The notes under the pieces: generated by a model
What the model saw: the letters and a program-made list of their open reading frames with translations, nothing else
Databases searched by the model: none
What the model was told of the DNA's origin: nothing
Made by a program: the position numbers and the translations under genes
NCBI RefSeq assembly: GCF_021601625.1
Contig: NZ_BQHR01000004.1
Span: forward strand, 310,001 to 374,000
Direction: 5' to 3'
DNA length: 64,000 bases
DNA from: Pseudomonas paraglycinae
GTDB taxonomy: Bacteria > Pseudomonadota > Gammaproteobacteria > Pseudomonadales > Pseudomonadaceae
Part shown: positions 20,629 through 32,824 of the stretch, piece after piece
Numbering within the stretch: position 1 is the first letter of the stretch
How the letters are laid out: the number at the start of each line of letters is the position of its first letter

Positions 20629-22710
20629 TCAGCTCACCGCCAATGGTTTGCCGCGCGCGATGTCCTGCAGAAAGCGATCCGCCGGCATCGGGTGACCGAG
20701 CAGATAACCTTGCAGTGAATCGCAGCCCAGTTGCGTCAGGAAATCCTGCTGCGAGTCGGTCTCCACACCTTCAGCCACGATGCGCAGCCCCAGTGCCTGA
20801 CCGAGGGCGACGATCGCCGAGACGATAGCCGCGTCATCGCTGTCGTGTTCCAGATCGCGGACAAAACCGCGGTCGATTTTCAGCTCGTTGGCCGGCAGAC
20901 GCTTGAGATACATCAGGCTCGAATAGCCGGTGCCGAAATCATCGATGGACAGGTCGACGCCCATGTCGGCCAGCTCCTGCAACACCGTCATGCTCGCATC
21001 GGCGTCGCTCATGGCGGTGGTTTCGGTGATTTCCAGGGTCAGGCTGTTGGCCGGCAAATGGTGGGTGGCCAGGGCCTTGGCCACGCTGCGCACCAGTCCT
21101 GAGTGGCAGAACTGCAATGCCGACAGGTTCACCGCAATCCGCCAGTCGGTGTAACCCAGCACGTACCATTCGCGCATCTGCCTGCAGGCTTCGTTGAGCA
21201 CCCATTCGCCAATCGGAATGATCAGTCCGGTCTTCTCCGCCAGATCGATGAACTTGTCCGGCATCAGCATGCCTTGGGTCGGATGTTCCCAGCGCACCAG
21301 CGCCTCGGCACCGACCGGACGACCATCGGCCGCATGGAATTTGGGTTGGTAATGCAGGCTGAACTCGCCGTGCTCAAGCGCCGCCCGCAAGTCCTGCAGC
21401 AATTGCAGCTGCTTGCGGGCGTTGCTGTTCATCGAGGCGTCGAAGAAGCTGTAGCCGTTCTTGCCGCCGCCCTTGGCGTGATACATCGCGGCGTCGGCGT
21501 TCATCAGCAGTTCCTGCGCGTTCTGGCCGTTGCCCGGATACAGGGCGATGCCGACGCTGGCGGAAATCTGCAGTTCATGTTCGGCGACCCGGAACGACTG
21601 CGCGATCAGGCCGACCTGACGCGCCGCCAGACCCAACGCATCGTTGGGCTCGGTCAGGCGCACCAGCAAGACAAATTCATCGCCGCCGATCCGCGCCAGC
21701 GTGTCGAGGCTGCGCAAGTCCTCACGCAGTCGCACCGCCACTTCGCGCAGCAACTGGTCGCCCATGTGGTGACCGAAAGCGTCGTTGACCGGTTTGAAGC
21801 CGTCCAGATCGATGAACATCAGCGCAAAACAGCCGCCCTGTTCGTTGACCTTTTTCATCGCCTGATTGATCCGGTCGTCCAGCAACATGCGGTTCGGCAG
21901 GCCGGTCAGGGTGTCGTGCAAGGCCAGTTGGGTGAGTTCGCGGTTGGCCACGGTCAACGAATGGGCCAGATCAGCCGTGCGGGCTTCCAGACGCGCGTCG
22001 AGAATCGAGGTCAGCAGCGCGATGGCCAGCACCGCCAGCGTGGTGATCAGCACCAGATTGTCGAGGCCGTTGCCGTTCAGACCGCCGAGTGCCGCGCCGC
22101 AGAAACTCCCGTCGGGAAACCGCGCCGCCGCCATGCCGGTGTAGTGCATGCCGACAATCGCCACACCCATGACAATCGCCGCCCCGGCCCGAAACACCCG
22201 CACGTAAGGCGAGTGTTGACGCAGTCGGAAAGCGATCCACAGCGCTGCCGCGGACGCGCCGACAGCGATCAACAACGAGGCGCCGAACAGTGTCGGATCG
22301 TAGTCGATGCCTGGCTGCATGCGCATCGCGGCCATACCGGTGTAGTGCATGGCGCTGATGCCGGCGCCCATGATCAACGCGCCAAAGGCCAGTTGCCAGG
22401 CTGGCAGTTTCGGCTGGCTGACCAGCCACAGCGCAAAACCGCAGGACAGCACGGCGATCAACAATGAGAGCGCCGTGATCGAAATGTCGTAACCGAGGCT
22501 GATCGGCAGCTTGAACGCCAGCATGCCAATGAAGTGCATCGACCAGACGCCGATGCCCATGGCAAACGCCCCGCCGGCCGTCCATAAATGCACGGCGCGG
22601 CCCTTGGCAGTGGCAATGCGCCCGGTGAGATCGAGCGCGGTGTAGGAAGCGAGGATCGCCACACACAGCGAAATGAAAACCAGCGTGAAGGAATAGCTAC
22701 CGATGAGCAT
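20629..22710 (-). CDS. MHYT-GGDEF-EAL cyclic-di-GMP enzyme
   Basis: A 693-residue inner-membrane signalling protein. The N-terminal MHYT domain has seven predicted helices and motifs WSMHFIGMLAF, SAMHYTGMAAM and VGMHYTGMAAA, thought to bind a metal and sense a gas or redox state. The GGDEF domain (about 270-420) has an intact ARIGGDEFVLLVRL with an RxxD (RSLD) inhibitory site five residues before it. The EAL domain (about 435-680) has GAEALVRWEHP, EITETTAM, DDFGTGYSSL and the downstream Asp/Lys/Glu signatures. Both synthesis and hydrolysis look possible. ATG at 22710 is chosen over GTG at 22728. Single gene. Confidence 0.92.
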   Translation of the reverse strand: MLIGSYSFTLVFISLCVAILASYTALDLTGRIATAKGRAVHLWTAGGAFAMGIGVWSMHFIGMLAFKLPISLGYDISITALSLLIAVLSCGFALWLVSQPKLPAWQLAFGALIMGAGISAMHYTGMAAMRMQPGIDYDPTLFGASLLIAVGASAAALWIAFRLRQHSPYVRVFRAGAAIVMGVAIVGMHYTGMAAARFPDGSFCGAALGGLNGNGLDNLVLITTLAVLAIALLTSILDARLEARTADLAHSLTVANRELTQLALHDTLTGLPNRMLLDDRINQAMKKVNEQGGCFALMFIDLDGFKPVNDAFGHHMGDQLLREVAVRLREDLRSLDTLARIGGDEFVLLVRLTEPNDALGLAARQVGLIAQSFRVAEHELQISASVGIALYPGNGQNAQELLMNADAAMYHAKGGGKNGYSFFDASMNSNARKQLQLLQDLRAALEHGEFSLHYQPKFHAADGRPVGAEALVRWEHPTQGMLMPDKFIDLAEKTGLIIPIGEWVLNEACRQMREWYVLGYTDWRIAVNLSALQFCHSGLVRSVAKALATHHLPANSLTLEITETTAMSDADASMTVLQELADMGVDLSIDDFGTGYSSLMYLKRLPANELKIDRGFVRDLEHDSDDAAIVSAIVALGQALGLRIVAEGVETDSQQDFLTQLGCDSLQGYLLGHPMPADRFLQDIARGKPLAVS

Positions 22711-22899
22711 GAGAATTCTCGTGACCACCCCGCCGTACTGCGTCCGTTCTCAGCGGGGCCAAATGCGCCGATTGTACTGATTACGTAAAAGAATTCACTG
22801 ACAAAGTAATCAAATGGCCATCAACCCGATGAAACGCTTGTTTGATCGTCTGACAAGGCTCTAATTCAGGGTCTTGAGCAGATCGTTACCAGCTCGGTT

Positions 22900-24369
22900 T
22901 CACCGGTTATCAGTGGTTTCCAGCTGCCCGTCCCAGCCACCGCCCAACGCTGCGATCAACTGCACGCTGGCAATCAAACGGCTCTGCAGGATATTCAGGA
23001 CAGTGCGTTCATTACTCAACGCCGTCGCCTGCACCGTCACCACGTCGAGATAAGCAATCACCCCGGCCTTGTACTGGTTTTCAGTCAGACGCAACGAATC
23101 CCGTGCTGCATCGAGGGCTTCCTGGCGCACGGCCGCTTCGTCTTCGTACACCTTCAATTGCACCAGATAGTTTTCCACTTCGCGGAAACCGTCGAGCACG
23201 GTCTGGCGGTATTTGGCCACGGTCTGGTCGTACACGGCTTCGGTGCGGTCGACTTCGGCCGAGCGGATGCCGCCGTCGAACAGCGGCAGGGTCATTTTCG
23301 GCCCCACCGACCAGAAGCGGTTCGGCAGGCTGATCAGGTTCTGCGAGGTACTACTGCTGTAGCCGCCGCTCAGGCTCAGGCTGAAGTCCGGGTAGTACGC
23401 GGCCTTGGCCACGCCGATGTTGGCGTTGGCCGCAATCACCGAGCGCTCGGCCGAAGCGATGTCCGGGCGGCGCTCGAGCAATTGCGACGGCAGGCTCAGC
23501 GGGATCTGCGGCAGCTTGGGAATGTTCTGGGTTTCGGCAATGTTGAATTCGGCGGGCGGCTGGCCGGTCAGCACCGCGATGGCGTTTTCGAACTGCGCCC
23601 GTTGCCAGATCAGGTCCACCAGATCGCCCTGGGTGGTTTTCAGCTGGGTCTGCGCCTGCGCCACCGCGTCCCGTCCGGAAACCCCGGCGTTGTACTGGTT
23701 CATGGTCATTTTCAGCGAGCGCTCGTAAGCGGCCACTGTCGATTCGAGCAAACGTTTCTGCTGATCGATCACCCGCAATTGCAGGTAGTTCTGCACCAGT
23801 TCCGATTGCTGGCTCAAGCGCATCGCCGCCAGATCGGCGTAGCTCGCCTGGGCGCTGGCTTCACTGGCTTCAAGGCCACGACGCAACTTGCCCCAGACAT
23901 CCGCTTCCCAACTCACGCCCAGTTGCGCGTTGTAAGTGTCACGGATACCGCTGGAGGAACTGCTCAGGCTCGAACTGCTGCTGCCGGTGCCCTGGCTGGA
24001 ACGGGTCTTGCCGGCGCTCAGATCGACACTCGGGTAAAACGCTCCGCGCGCGCTGCGCACCAAGGCCTGGGCCTGACGGTACTGGGCTTCGGACTGGGCG
24101 ACGGTCTGGTTCGAGCTGTTGAGTTTCTCGATCAGCTCGTTGAGCTGACGGTCGCCATACAGTTCCCACCAGGCACCGCGTGCCAGGGAATCGCTCGGGT
24201 TGGCCTGACGCCAGCCTTCGGCTTCCTTGTACTGGGCGATTTCGGCGGTCTGCGGGCGCTGGTAGTCCGGGCCGACGGCGCAGGCACTGAGCATCGCCAC
24301 GCACAGGGACAGGCTCAGCAGACGCGAGCCGCGAACGGTAGCCAGATTGATAAGCGAACGGTCAGTCAT
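22900..24369 (-). CDS. opmB: Outer-membrane efflux lipoprotein OpmB
   Basis: A 489-residue NodT-type TolC-family channel. The signal ends in the lipobox LSACAVGPDYQRP, so it is an acylated outer-membrane protein. Two repeats of the OEP domain are visible, with long helices (TVAQSEAQYRQAQALVRSAR and VAKAAYYPDFSLSLSGGYSS). The ATG at 24369 overlaps the muxC stop as ATGA. It is the last gene of muxABC-opmB and provides the outer-membrane exit for the RND pump. Confidence 0.93.
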   Translation of the reverse strand: MTDRSLINLATVRGSRLLSLSLCVAMLSACAVGPDYQRPQTAEIAQYKEAEGWRQANPSDSLARGAWWELYGDRQLNELIEKLNSSNQTVAQSEAQYRQAQALVRSARGAFYPSVDLSAGKTRSSQGTGSSSSSLSSSSSGIRDTYNAQLGVSWEADVWGKLRRGLEASEASAQASYADLAAMRLSQQSELVQNYLQLRVIDQQKRLLESTVAAYERSLKMTMNQYNAGVSGRDAVAQAQTQLKTTQGDLVDLIWQRAQFENAIAVLTGQPPAEFNIAETQNIPKLPQIPLSLPSQLLERRPDIASAERSVIAANANIGVAKAAYYPDFSLSLSGGYSSSTSQNLISLPNRFWSVGPKMTLPLFDGGIRSAEVDRTEAVYDQTVAKYRQTVLDGFREVENYLVQLKVYEDEAAVRQEALDAARDSLRLTENQYKAGVIAYLDVVTVQATALSNERTVLNILQSRLIASVQLIAALGGGWDGQLETTDNR

Positions 24370-27300
24370 AGCGGAGTTTCCAGAGCGGCATCGGTGCGCA
24401 CGCCACGCCATTTGTTGAAACGATGGCGCAACTTGTCGAGATAGAGGTAAACCACAGGCGTGGTGTAAAGGGTCAGCACCTGGCTGAAAACCAGCCCGCC
24501 GATGATGGTCAGGCCCAGCGGCTGGCGCATTTCCGCGCCTTCGGCACGGCCGAGCAATAACGGCAAGGCGCCGAGGATCGCCGCCAGCGTGGTCATCAGG
24601 ATCGGCCGCAAGCGTTGCAGGCAGGCGCTGCGAATCGACTCCAGCGGCGCCATGCCTTGATGGCGTTCCAGTTGCAGCGCCAGGTCGATCATCAGGATCG
24701 CGTTCTTCTTCACCACACCGATCAGCAGGAACAGCCCGAGCAGCGAGATCAGGCTGAATTCGCCGCCCAGGACATAGATCGACAGCAACGCACCGACCCC
24801 GGCCGACGGCAATGTCGACAGAATCGTCAACGGATGAATGTAGCTTTCATACAGCACACCCAGCACCAGATACACCGCCAGCAGCGCACCGAGGATCATG
24901 AACGGCTGGCTCTTCTGAGTGGCGGCGAAAGCGTCGGCTGTACCGGCCATTTTTGCGATCACGTCTTCGGGCAGGCCAACCTTGGCAATCGCCCGCTCGA
25001 TGGCCGCACTGCCCTGCTCCACTGTCACGCCTTCGGCCATGTCGAAGGAAATGCTCTCGGAGGCGAACTGCCCTTCGTGGCTGACCCGGTCGTCTTCCAG
25101 GCTGTTTTCATAATGGGCGAAGGTCGACAGCGGAATCCGCGCACCGTCGGCGGTGATTACCTGAACCTGCTTGAGCGTCACCGGATCCTGGGCGTATTTC
25201 GGATTGACCTCCATCACCACCTGATACTGGTTGAGGCTGTCGTAGATCGTGGAAATCTGCCGCTGACTGTAGGCGTTGTTGAGCACGGCCGTGACCATGT
25301 TCATATCCACGCCCAGGCGCTTGGCCTGATCGCGGTCGACGATCAGCGTCACCTGCTGCGCACCGCGTCCTTCACGGGCGTCGATGGCAGTCAGTTCCGG
25401 CAAGGCGCGCAATGCGGTGACCACTTTCGGGTACCACTCGCGCAAGGCGCCCAGATCACCACTTTGCAGGATGTAGCTGTACTGCGAAGTGGTCTGCTCG
25501 CGACCGCCGCCGAATTGCAGGTCCTGGTCAGCCATCAGCATCAACTGCGCACCGGCCACCTTGGGCATTTCCTTGCGCAGGCGCTCGATGACCTTCTGCG
25601 CCGAGATATTGCGCTCCTTGATCGGTTTCAGGCGCACCAGCATGAACGCGTTGTTGGTGCCGTTGGTGCCACCAATGAACCCGGCCACACTCTCGACCGC
25701 TGCGTCCTTGAGCACGGCGCGGCGGAACACTTCCATTTTCGGCTGCATCACGCTGAACGACAGACCGTCGTCACCGCGCACAAAACCGATCAACTGGCCG
25801 GTGTCCTGTTGCGGCATGAAGGTCTTCGGCACAACTACATAGAGGGCGACGTTCACCCCGACCGTGATGATCAGGCTCAGCAGAGTCAGGCGACGGTGGC
25901 GCAACACCCAGTCGAGGCTGGTGGCGTATTTGCCGACCATCCAGTCGTTGGTGCGGCGGCTCCAGCGTTGCAGGCGGTTTTCCTCGCCCGGCGTATGGGG
26001 TTTGAGCCAGCGGGCGCAGAGCATCGGGGTCAGCGTCAGGGAAACCACCAGCGACACCACAATGGCCGCGGCCAGGGTGATGGAGAATTCGCGGAACAGG
26101 CTTTCGATGATCCCGCCCATGAACAGGATCGACAGGAACACCGCCACCAGCGAGACGTTCATCGACAGCAAAGTAAAACCGACTTCCTTGGCCCCGAGGT
26201 ACGCGGCCTTCATCGGTTTGACGCCTTCGTCGATGTGCCGGGAAATGTTTTCCAGCACCACGATGGCGTCGTCCACCACCAGCCCGGTGGCGAGAATCAG
26301 CGCCATCAGCGACAGGTTGTTCAGCGAGAATCCGTAGAGGTACATCACCGCAAAGGTGCCGACCAGCGACACCGGCACCGCCAACGTCGGAATCAGGGAC
26401 GCGCGGAAGTTACCGAGAAACAGGAACACCACCAGAATCACCAGCGCCACGGCGATCAGCAGGGTCATTTCCGCTTCGTGCAGGGTGGCCTTGATCACCG
26501 GCGAACGATCCATCGCCAGGTTCAGTTTGACGCTGGCCGGCAGCACCGCCTGCAACGCCGGCAACTGGGCCTTGATCTCGTTGACCGTCTCGATGATGTT
26601 GGCACCGGCCTGGCGGTTGATCACCAACAGCACCGCCGCGTCATCGTTGAAGAAACCGCTGTTGTAGCGGTCTTCCACGCCGTCGCTGACCTTGGCCACG
26701 TCTTTCAGACGCAGGGCCGCGCCGCCGTTGTAGTGGATGATCAGCGATTCGTAATCCTTGGCTTTCTCCAACTGGTCGTTGGCCTGGATCTGCCACAGAC
26801 GCTGGTCGTCCTCGACCGAACCCTTGGGCCGGCGCACGTTGGCTTCGGCGATGGTCTTGCGCACATCGTCGAGCGCCACGCCGTACTGGTTCAGCGCCTG
26901 GGGTTCGAGTTCGATGCGCACCGCCGGCAGGGAACTGCCGCCGATCTGCACTTCGCCGACGCCCTGCACCTGGGACAGGCTCTGGGACAGAATCGTCGAC
27001 GCCAGGTCATAGAGCTGGCCTTTTTCCAGCACGTCCGACGTCAGCGACAACACCATGATCGGTGCCTGCGACGGGTTGACCTTCTTGTAGGTCGGCATGC
27101 TGCGCATCCCGCTCGGCAGCAGGTTGCGCGAGGCGTTGATCGCCGCCTGCACTTCCCGCGCCGCGCCGTTGATGTCGCGGTCGAGATCAAATTGCAGGAT
27201 GACCCGGGTCGAGCCCTGGCTGGAACGACTGCTCATGGTATTGACGCCGGCAATGGCGCCGAACGAGCGCTCCAGCGGCGTGGCCACGGTGGACGCCATG

Positions 27301-27473
27301 ACTTCCGGACTGGCGCCGGGCAGGCTGGCCTGCACCACGATCACCGGGAAGTCCATTTGCGGCAGCGGCGACACCGGCAGCAGGCCGAAGCTCACACCGC
27401 CCAGCAGCATGATCGCCAGGCTCAGGAGCATGGTCGCCACCGGACGCTTGATGAAAGGACCGGACAGGTTCAT
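24366..27473 (-). CDS. muxC: RND efflux inner-membrane subunit MuxC (MdtC-like)
   Basis: A 1035-residue RND transporter with 12 expected helices and two large periplasmic loops. Proton-relay residues are visible in helix 4, [17 protein letters not shown] (Asp-Asp), and helix 10, [15 protein letters not shown] (Lys). It is the partner of MuxB; in E. coli MdtBC and P. aeruginosa MuxBC the two form one heteromeric pump. Start and stop overlap muxB and opmB by ATGA. Confidence 0.93.
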   Translation of the reverse strand: MNLSGPFIKRPVATMLLSLAIMLLGGVSFGLLPVSPLPQMDFPVIVVQASLPGASPEVMASTVATPLERSFGAIAGVNTMSSRSSQGSTRVILQFDLDRDINGAAREVQAAINASRNLLPSGMRSMPTYKKVNPSQAPIMVLSLTSDVLEKGQLYDLASTILSQSLSQVQGVGEVQIGGSSLPAVRIELEPQALNQYGVALDDVRKTIAEANVRRPKGSVEDDQRLWQIQANDQLEKAKDYESLIIHYNGGAALRLKDVAKVSDGVEDRYNSGFFNDDAAVLLVINRQAGANIIETVNEIKAQLPALQAVLPASVKLNLAMDRSPVIKATLHEAEMTLLIAVALVILVVFLFLGNFRASLIPTLAVPVSLVGTFAVMYLYGFSLNNLSLMALILATGLVVDDAIVVLENISRHIDEGVKPMKAAYLGAKEVGFTLLSMNVSLVAVFLSILFMGGIIESLFREFSITLAAAIVVSLVVSLTLTPMLCARWLKPHTPGEENRLQRWSRRTNDWMVGKYATSLDWVLRHRRLTLLSLIITVGVNVALYVVVPKTFMPQQDTGQLIGFVRGDDGLSFSVMQPKMEVFRRAVLKDAAVESVAGFIGGTNGTNNAFMLVRLKPIKERNISAQKVIERLRKEMPKVAGAQLMLMADQDLQFGGGREQTTSQYSYILQSGDLGALREWYPKVVTALRALPELTAIDAREGRGAQQVTLIVDRDQAKRLGVDMNMVTAVLNNAYSQRQISTIYDSLNQYQVVMEVNPKYAQDPVTLKQVQVITADGARIPLSTFAHYENSLEDDRVSHEGQFASESISFDMAEGVTVEQGSAAIERAIAKVGLPEDVIAKMAGTADAFAATQKSQPFMILGALLAVYLVLGVLYESYIHPLTILSTLPSAGVGALLSIYVLGGEFSLISLLGLFLLIGVVKKNAILMIDLALQLERHQGMAPLESIRSACLQRLRPILMTTLAAILGALPLLLGRAEGAEMRQPLGLTIIGGLVFSQVLTLYTTPVVYLYLDKLRHRFNKWRGVRTDAALETPL

Positions 27474-30400
27474 GGCTGTTCCACCGGCTCCGCGGCCGAA
27501 GGAGCACGGCCCCAGCGCCGGCCGAGACGATCGAAGTACAGGTAGATCACCGGCGTGGTGAACAGCGTCAGCACCTGACTCACCAGCAACCCGCCGACCA
27601 TCACCAGACCCAGCGGTTGACGCAATTCAGCGCCGGAACCGGTGGCCAGCATCAACGGCACAGCGCCGAACAGCGCAGCCAGCGTCGTCATCAGAATCGG
27701 CCGGAAACGCAACAGCGCCGCCTGATAGATCGCCTGCTCCGGCGCCATACCCTGAGTGCGTTCGGCGTCGAGGGCGAAGTCGATCATCATGATCGCGTTC
27801 TTCTTCACGATACCGATCAGCAGGATGATGCCGATGATCGCGATCATCCCCAGGTCATTGCCACTGAGCAGCAACGCCAACAAGGCCCCGACCGCCGCCG
27901 ACGGCAAGGTCGACAGGATGGTGATCGGGTGAATGTAGCTCTCGTAAAGCACGCCCAGCACGATGTACATCGTCACCACCGCCGCCAGAATCAGCAGCAA
28001 GGTGCTCGACAGCGATGCCTGGAACGCTTCGGCGGCGCCCTGGAACTGGGTCTGCACGCCGATCGGCATGCCGATGTCCTTCTGCACCTGCTCGATGATG
28101 TCCACCGCATGCCCCAGCGCCACGCCGGGCGCGAGGTTGAACGACATCATCACCGCCGGGAACTGGCCGATGTGGGTGATCGCCAGTTGCGCCTGCCGCT
28201 CCTCGACGTGGGCCAGACTCGACAACCGCACCTGACCGCCATCGGTGGTCTTGACGTGAATCTGATCCAGCGCCTGCGGGCCGATCTTCTCCCCGGCCTG
28301 TGCTTGCAGCACCACGCGGTACTGGCTGGCCTGGGTGTAAATTGTCGAAATCTGCCGTTGGCCGAACGCGTCGTACAGCGCATCGGTGATGTTCGACACC
28401 GACACGCCCAGCCGTGAAGCGGCGTCGCGGTCGATCACCAGGAACACCTGCAAGCCTTTGTCCTGCAAATCACTGGCGACGTCGGTCAGTTCCGGGCGCT
28501 GGGCCAGGGCCTCGACCAGACGGCCGCTCCACAGGCTGAGCAATTCGGAATCCGGCGACGACATGCTGAACTGATACTGCGTGCGGCTGACGCGGTCTTC
28601 GATGGTCAGATCCTGCACCGGCTGCATGAACAGGCGGATGCCGACAAGCTTGTCCAGCTGCGGTTGCAGGCGGGCAATCACTTCGGTGGCGGTCAAATCA
28701 CGCTGGCCATGGGGTTTGAGGTTGATCAGCAGCCGGCCGCTGTTGAGCGTGGCGTTGTCGCCGTCGACACCGATGTAGGACGACAGGCTTTCCACCGCCG
28801 GATCTTCGAGAATCACCTTGGCCAGCGCCTGCTGACGCTCGCCCATCGCCGCGAAGGAAATCGACTGCGGCGCTTCGGAAATGCCCTGGATCACCCCGGT
28901 GTCCTGCACCGGGAAGAAGCCCTTGGGCACCACCATATAAAGGAACACGGTCAGGGCCAGCGTGCCGATGGCTACCAGCAGGGTGAGCGGCTGGTGCTTG
29001 AGCACCCACTGCAACTTGCGCCCGTAAGCGGCGATCATCCAGTCGATGAACGCGCCACTGGCACGGTAGAAACGGCCCTGTTCATGTGCTTCCGGTTCAC
29101 GCTTGAGCAGACGCGCGCACATCATCGGCGTCAGTGTCAGCGAGACCACCAGGGAAATCAGGATCGCCACCGCCAGGGTGATGGCGAATTCGCGGAACAA
29201 CCGCCCCACTACGTCCGCCATGAACAGCAGCGGAATCAGTACCGCGATCAGCGACAGGGTCAGGGAAATCAGGGTGAAACCGATCTGCTTCGCGCCCTTG
29301 AGCGCCGCCTGCATCGGGCTGTCGCCCTCCTCGATGAAACGCGCGATGTTTTCCAGCATCACGATCGCATCGTCGACCACGAAACCGGTGGCGATGGTCA
29401 ATGCCATCAGCGTCAGGTTGTTAACCGAGAATCCGGCGAGGTACATCACGCCGAACGTGCCGATCAACGACAGCGGCACGGCCACCGACGGAATGATCGT
29501 GGCACTGGCACGCCGCAGGAACAGGAACGTCACCATCACCACCAGCGCGATGGCAATCAGCAATTCGTGCTGCACGTCAGTGACGGAGGCACGGATGGTC
29601 TGGGTGCGGTCGGTCAGCACGACCACGTCGAGACCGGCCGGCAGGTTGTCGGTGATGCTCGGCAGCAGCGCCTTGATCCGGTCTACCACTTCGATCACGT
29701 TGGCGCCCGGCTGACGCTGGATGTTCAGCAGAACAGCCTGATTCTGGTTGGCCCACGCTGCCAGACGCTCGTTTTCGGCGCCGTCGACGATCTGCGCGAC
29801 ATCCTTGAGCCGCAGCGGCGCGCCGTTGGCGTAGGCCAGGATCAGGTTGGCGTAATCCTTGGGCGACGTCAGCTGGTCGTTGGCGTCGAGCATCGACACC
29901 CGGGTCGGGCCGTCGAAGTTGCCCTTGGGCTGGTTGACGTTGGACGCACTGATCAGCGTGCGCACGTCCGACAGGTTCAGGCCGTTGGCCGCGAGGGCCT
30001 CAGGGTTGACCTTGATCCGCACCGCCTGACGCTGACCGCCGGCAATGCTGACCATGCCGACGCCGCTGATCTGGGCGATCTTCTGCGCCATGCGCGTATC
30101 GACCAGATCATTGAGCTTGGGCAACAGCATGGTTTTCGAGGTGATGGCCAGGGTCAGCACCGGGGTGTCCGCCGGGTTGACCTTGTTGTACACCGGCGGC
30201 GCCGGCAAGTCGGTCGGCAACAGGTTGGTCGCGGCGTTGATCGCGGCCTGCACCTGCTGTTCGGCGACGTCCATGTTGATGTCGAGGCTGAAACGCAGGG
30301 TCAGCACTGACGCGCCGCCAGAACTGGTCGACGCCATCTGCGTCAGGCCCGGCATTTGCCCGAACTGACGCTCCAGCGGCGCGGTGACGGCGCTGGTCAT

Positions 30401-30574
30401 CACGTCCGGACTGGCGCCCGGATACAGAGTCATGACCCGGATGGTCGGGTAATCGACCTGCGGCAGAGCCGAAACCGGTAGCAGGCGATAGGCGATCAGA
30501 CCGGCCAGCACGATGGCCAGCATGCTCAGCGTGGTGGCGACCGGGCGGAGGATGAACAGACGCGAAATGTTCAT
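27470..30574 (-). CDS. muxB: RND efflux inner-membrane subunit MuxB (MdtB-like)
   Basis: A 1034-residue RND transporter, paralogous to MuxC. Helix 4 carries [17 protein letters not shown] and helix 10 [15 protein letters not shown], the proton-translocation Asp pair and Lys. The start [19 protein letters not shown] is typical of MdtB. It overlaps muxA and muxC by ATGA. Known substrates of the P. aeruginosa system include novobiocin, aztreonam and macrolides; whether the same holds here is not visible. Confidence 0.93.
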   Translation of the reverse strand: MNISRLFILRPVATTLSMLAIVLAGLIAYRLLPVSALPQVDYPTIRVMTLYPGASPDVMTSAVTAPLERQFGQMPGLTQMASTSSGGASVLTLRFSLDINMDVAEQQVQAAINAATNLLPTDLPAPPVYNKVNPADTPVLTLAITSKTMLLPKLNDLVDTRMAQKIAQISGVGMVSIAGGQRQAVRIKVNPEALAANGLNLSDVRTLISASNVNQPKGNFDGPTRVSMLDANDQLTSPKDYANLILAYANGAPLRLKDVAQIVDGAENERLAAWANQNQAVLLNIQRQPGANVIEVVDRIKALLPSITDNLPAGLDVVVLTDRTQTIRASVTDVQHELLIAIALVVMVTFLFLRRASATIIPSVAVPLSLIGTFGVMYLAGFSVNNLTLMALTIATGFVVDDAIVMLENIARFIEEGDSPMQAALKGAKQIGFTLISLTLSLIAVLIPLLFMADVVGRLFREFAITLAVAILISLVVSLTLTPMMCARLLKREPEAHEQGRFYRASGAFIDWMIAAYGRKLQWVLKHQPLTLLVAIGTLALTVFLYMVVPKGFFPVQDTGVIQGISEAPQSISFAAMGERQQALAKVILEDPAVESLSSYIGVDGDNATLNSGRLLINLKPHGQRDLTATEVIARLQPQLDKLVGIRLFMQPVQDLTIEDRVSRTQYQFSMSSPDSELLSLWSGRLVEALAQRPELTDVASDLQDKGLQVFLVIDRDAASRLGVSVSNITDALYDAFGQRQISTIYTQASQYRVVLQAQAGEKIGPQALDQIHVKTTDGGQVRLSSLAHVEERQAQLAITHIGQFPAVMMSFNLAPGVALGHAVDIIEQVQKDIGMPIGVQTQFQGAAEAFQASLSSTLLLILAAVVTMYIVLGVLYESYIHPITILSTLPSAAVGALLALLLSGNDLGMIAIIGIILLIGIVKKNAIMMIDFALDAERTQGMAPEQAIYQAALLRFRPILMTTLAALFGAVPLMLATGSGAELRQPLGLVMVGGLLVSQVLTLFTTPVIYLYFDRLGRRWGRAPSAAEPVEQP

Positions 30575-31878
30575 GCGCCCTTCTTGGCCTTGTCAGTGAC
30601 GGTGGCGTCAGGCGCGGTGGCGGCGGACTTGCCTTGCAGGTGTTCGGTCGGAGTGGTCGGCACATCCTTGCTGTCATTGACCACTTCCACTTCGCTGCCT
30701 TCCTTCAGGCGGTCGGTGCCTTCCAGCACCACGCGGTCGCCGGCGGCCAGGCCTTCGGTGATCACGGTGTTTTCACCATCGCTGGCGCCAATCTTCAATT
30801 GGCGGATGGTGACTTTCTTGTCGCCGTCCAGCGCGTAGACGAAGGTGCCGTTGGTGCCGAACTGGATGGCAGCCGACGGCGCCAGCACCACACCTTTCAA
30901 GGTGTCAGCCAGCAGGTGAACGTTGACGAACTGGTTGGGGAACAGCGACTGATCGCGGTTCTCGTAGCGCGCCTTGAATTTCAGGGTGCCGGTGGTCACG
31001 TCGATCTGGTTGTCGAGACTTTGCAGTACACCGGTGGCTTGCAGTTTGGTGTCGCCACGATCCCAGGCCTCGGCCGGCAGTTTGGCGCCGCTGCGGTAGC
31101 GGGCGAGTACGGTTTCCAGGCTGTTTTCCGGCAGGGTGAAGGCCACGCTGATCGGCTGGGTCTGAGTGATGACCGCCAGGAACGTGGTGTCGTTGGCCGC
31201 CACGAGGTTGCCGACGTCGAGTTGACGCAGGCCGACGCGACCGGCAATCGGTGCGCGGATCTTGGTGAATTCGAGATTGAGCTTGGCGTCGTTGACCGCC
31301 GCCTGATTGGTTTTCACGGTGCCGAGGTATTGGCCGACCAGCGCTTCAGCGGTGTCCAGTGTCTGCTTGGCGATGCTGTCTTCCTTGTAAAGACCGCGAT
31401 AACGCTCGACATCGACCTGGGCGTTCTTCAACTGCGCCTGGTTCTGCAGCAAGGTGCCTTCGGCCTGAAGCAAGGCGTTCTGGTAGGGGCGCGGGTCGAT
31501 CTCTGCCAGCAGGTCGCCGGCCTTGACCATCTGCCCTTCCTCGAAATAAATCTTCACCAGTTCGCCACCGACCCGGCTGCGCACATTGATGGTGTTGAGC
31601 GCCGTCACCGTGCCCAGGGCCTTGTAGTACAGCGGGAAGTCCCCGGTGACCGCCGGCGCCACGCGCACTGGAATCGGCCCTGCCGCACCGCCGAAGCCCG
31701 GACGCATCATCCCCGAACGGCCGGTGTGACCGGCCTGCGCCTTCTCGCCGCCCTCCTTGTGGGTCGAACCGGCGGGCCAGAATTTCCAGCACAGACCGGC
31801 AATGACCAGCAGGACAAGCAGGCTCAACAGCCAGCGACGGGAGTTTCGGGAAGACGATTGCATGGAGTGATTAACCAT
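30571..31878 (-). CDS. muxA: RND periplasmic adaptor MuxA (MdtA-like)
   Basis: A 435-residue membrane fusion protein. The N-terminal membrane anchor is [21 protein letters not shown]. The lipoyl halves ([20 protein letters not shown] and [20 protein letters not shown]) flank a helical hairpin, then the beta-barrel domain ([20 protein letters not shown]). The C-terminal tail is Ala/Thr/Lys-rich. Both ATG 31878 and ATG 31863 are possible starts and neither has a strong ribosome site. It is the first gene of the operon. Confidence 0.92.
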   Translation of the reverse strand: MVNHSMQSSSRNSRRWLLSLLVLLVIAGLCWKFWPAGSTHKEGGEKAQAGHTGRSGMMRPGFGGAAGPIPVRVAPAVTGDFPLYYKALGTVTALNTINVRSRVGGELVKIYFEEGQMVKAGDLLAEIDPRPYQNALLQAEGTLLQNQAQLKNAQVDVERYRGLYKEDSIAKQTLDTAEALVGQYLGTVKTNQAAVNDAKLNLEFTKIRAPIAGRVGLRQLDVGNLVAANDTTFLAVITQTQPISVAFTLPENSLETVLARYRSGAKLPAEAWDRGDTKLQATGVLQSLDNQIDVTTGTLKFKARYENRDQSLFPNQFVNVHLLADTLKGVVLAPSAAIQFGTNGTFVYALDGDKKVTIRQLKIGASDGENTVITEGLAAGDRVVLEGTDRLKEGSEVEVVNDSKDVPTTPTEHLQGKSAATAPDATVTDKAKKGA

Positions 31879-32010
31879 TGGGCGCGTGGGCTTCTTTTAC
31901 GGGAGGCTGAACGATAAGCACTGGTGGGGATTTAGCAAAGCAGCTTTACCGGCAATTTACCTTCCACTTACGTTTCAAGGTGTGAGGCAAAACACTGATA
32001 CACAAATGAA

Positions 32011-32036
32011 AACGGCCTGGACAGAGCCAGGCCGTT
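32011..32036 (-). terminator. Rho-independent terminator of tpx
   Basis: A perfect 10-bp stem, AACGGCCTGG / CCAGGCCGTT with a 6-base loop, followed on the minus strand by TTTTC. It lies 17 bases after the tpx stop codon. Confidence 0.85.
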
Positions 32037-32053
32037 AACAATTGTAAAAGCGC

Positions 32054-32554
32054 TTATTTCAGAACGGACAGTGCCGCTTCGTAGTTAGGCTCTTCGGCAA
32101 TTTCCTTGACCAGTTCGCTGTGCAGGACGTTGTCGTTTTCGTCCAGTACAACCACCGCACGGGCGGTCAGGCCTTTCAGCGGGCCGTCAGAGATGGCCAC
32201 ACCGTAGTTCTCGAGGAACTCGGTGCCGCGCAGGGTCGACAGGTTTTGTACGTTTTCCAGACCTTCGGCGCCGCAGAAGCGAGCCTGGGCGAACGGCAGG
32301 TCAGCCGAGATGCACAGCACAACAGTGTTGCTGATGTCGTTGGCCTGGGCGTTGAACTTGCGCACGGAGGTGGCGCAGGTCGGGGTGTCGACGCTTGGGA
32401 AGATGTTCAGCACTTTGCGCTTGCCGGCGAAGTCTTTCAGGGTGACGTCGGACAGATTGCCGGCTACCAGGGAAAAGGCTGGCGCCTTGGAACCGGCTTG
32501 TGGCAGTTGGCCGTTGACTTGAACCGGGTTGCCTTTGAGCGTGACTTGAGCCAT
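32054..32554 (-). CDS. tpx: Thiol peroxidase Tpx
   Basis: A 166-residue atypical 2-Cys peroxiredoxin that reduces alkyl and hydrogen peroxides using thioredoxin. The peroxidatic Cys is in [16 protein letters not shown] and the resolving Cys in [13 protein letters not shown], the spacing expected for Tpx. ATG at 32554 ([18 protein letters not shown]) follows AAGGA. It is a single gene with its own terminator, divergent from the YciI-like gene. Confidence 0.97.
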   Translation of the reverse strand: MAQVTLKGNPVQVNGQLPQAGSKAPAFSLVAGNLSDVTLKDFAGKRKVLNIFPSVDTPTCATSVRKFNAQANDISNTVVLCISADLPFAQARFCGAEGLENVQNLSTLRGTEFLENYGVAISDGPLKGLTARAVVVLDENDNVLHSELVKEIAEEPNYEAALSVLK

Positions 32555-32824
32555 GAACGGAGTCCTTCTTAACGTTGTTGGGAAAGCATGCAAGAGGCAG
32601 AAGTTAACCACGAAATTGTCCGACGACCTATGCCTGGACTGAAATTGTCATGTGCTGGCACGCAAAACTGGATACACATTCTCCAGTAGCCCCACATCCC
32701 CGCCCTCAAAGAGGGTGATGCTTGTTAAAACGCAAGTCTGCGTCTTTTCTTTAACGACCTGTCGATTCAGACCCCGGCCGTTCGACTAAGCCATGAATCC
32801 CTCACCTATCTGCGGAGAAACACC

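Noticed and set aside
24615-27545. A ~976-codon open frame on the plus strand opposite muxC
   Set aside because: It is the antisense shadow of a high-GC gene; the translation is rich in His, Gln and Arg with no domains, while the minus strand encodes a clear RND pump.
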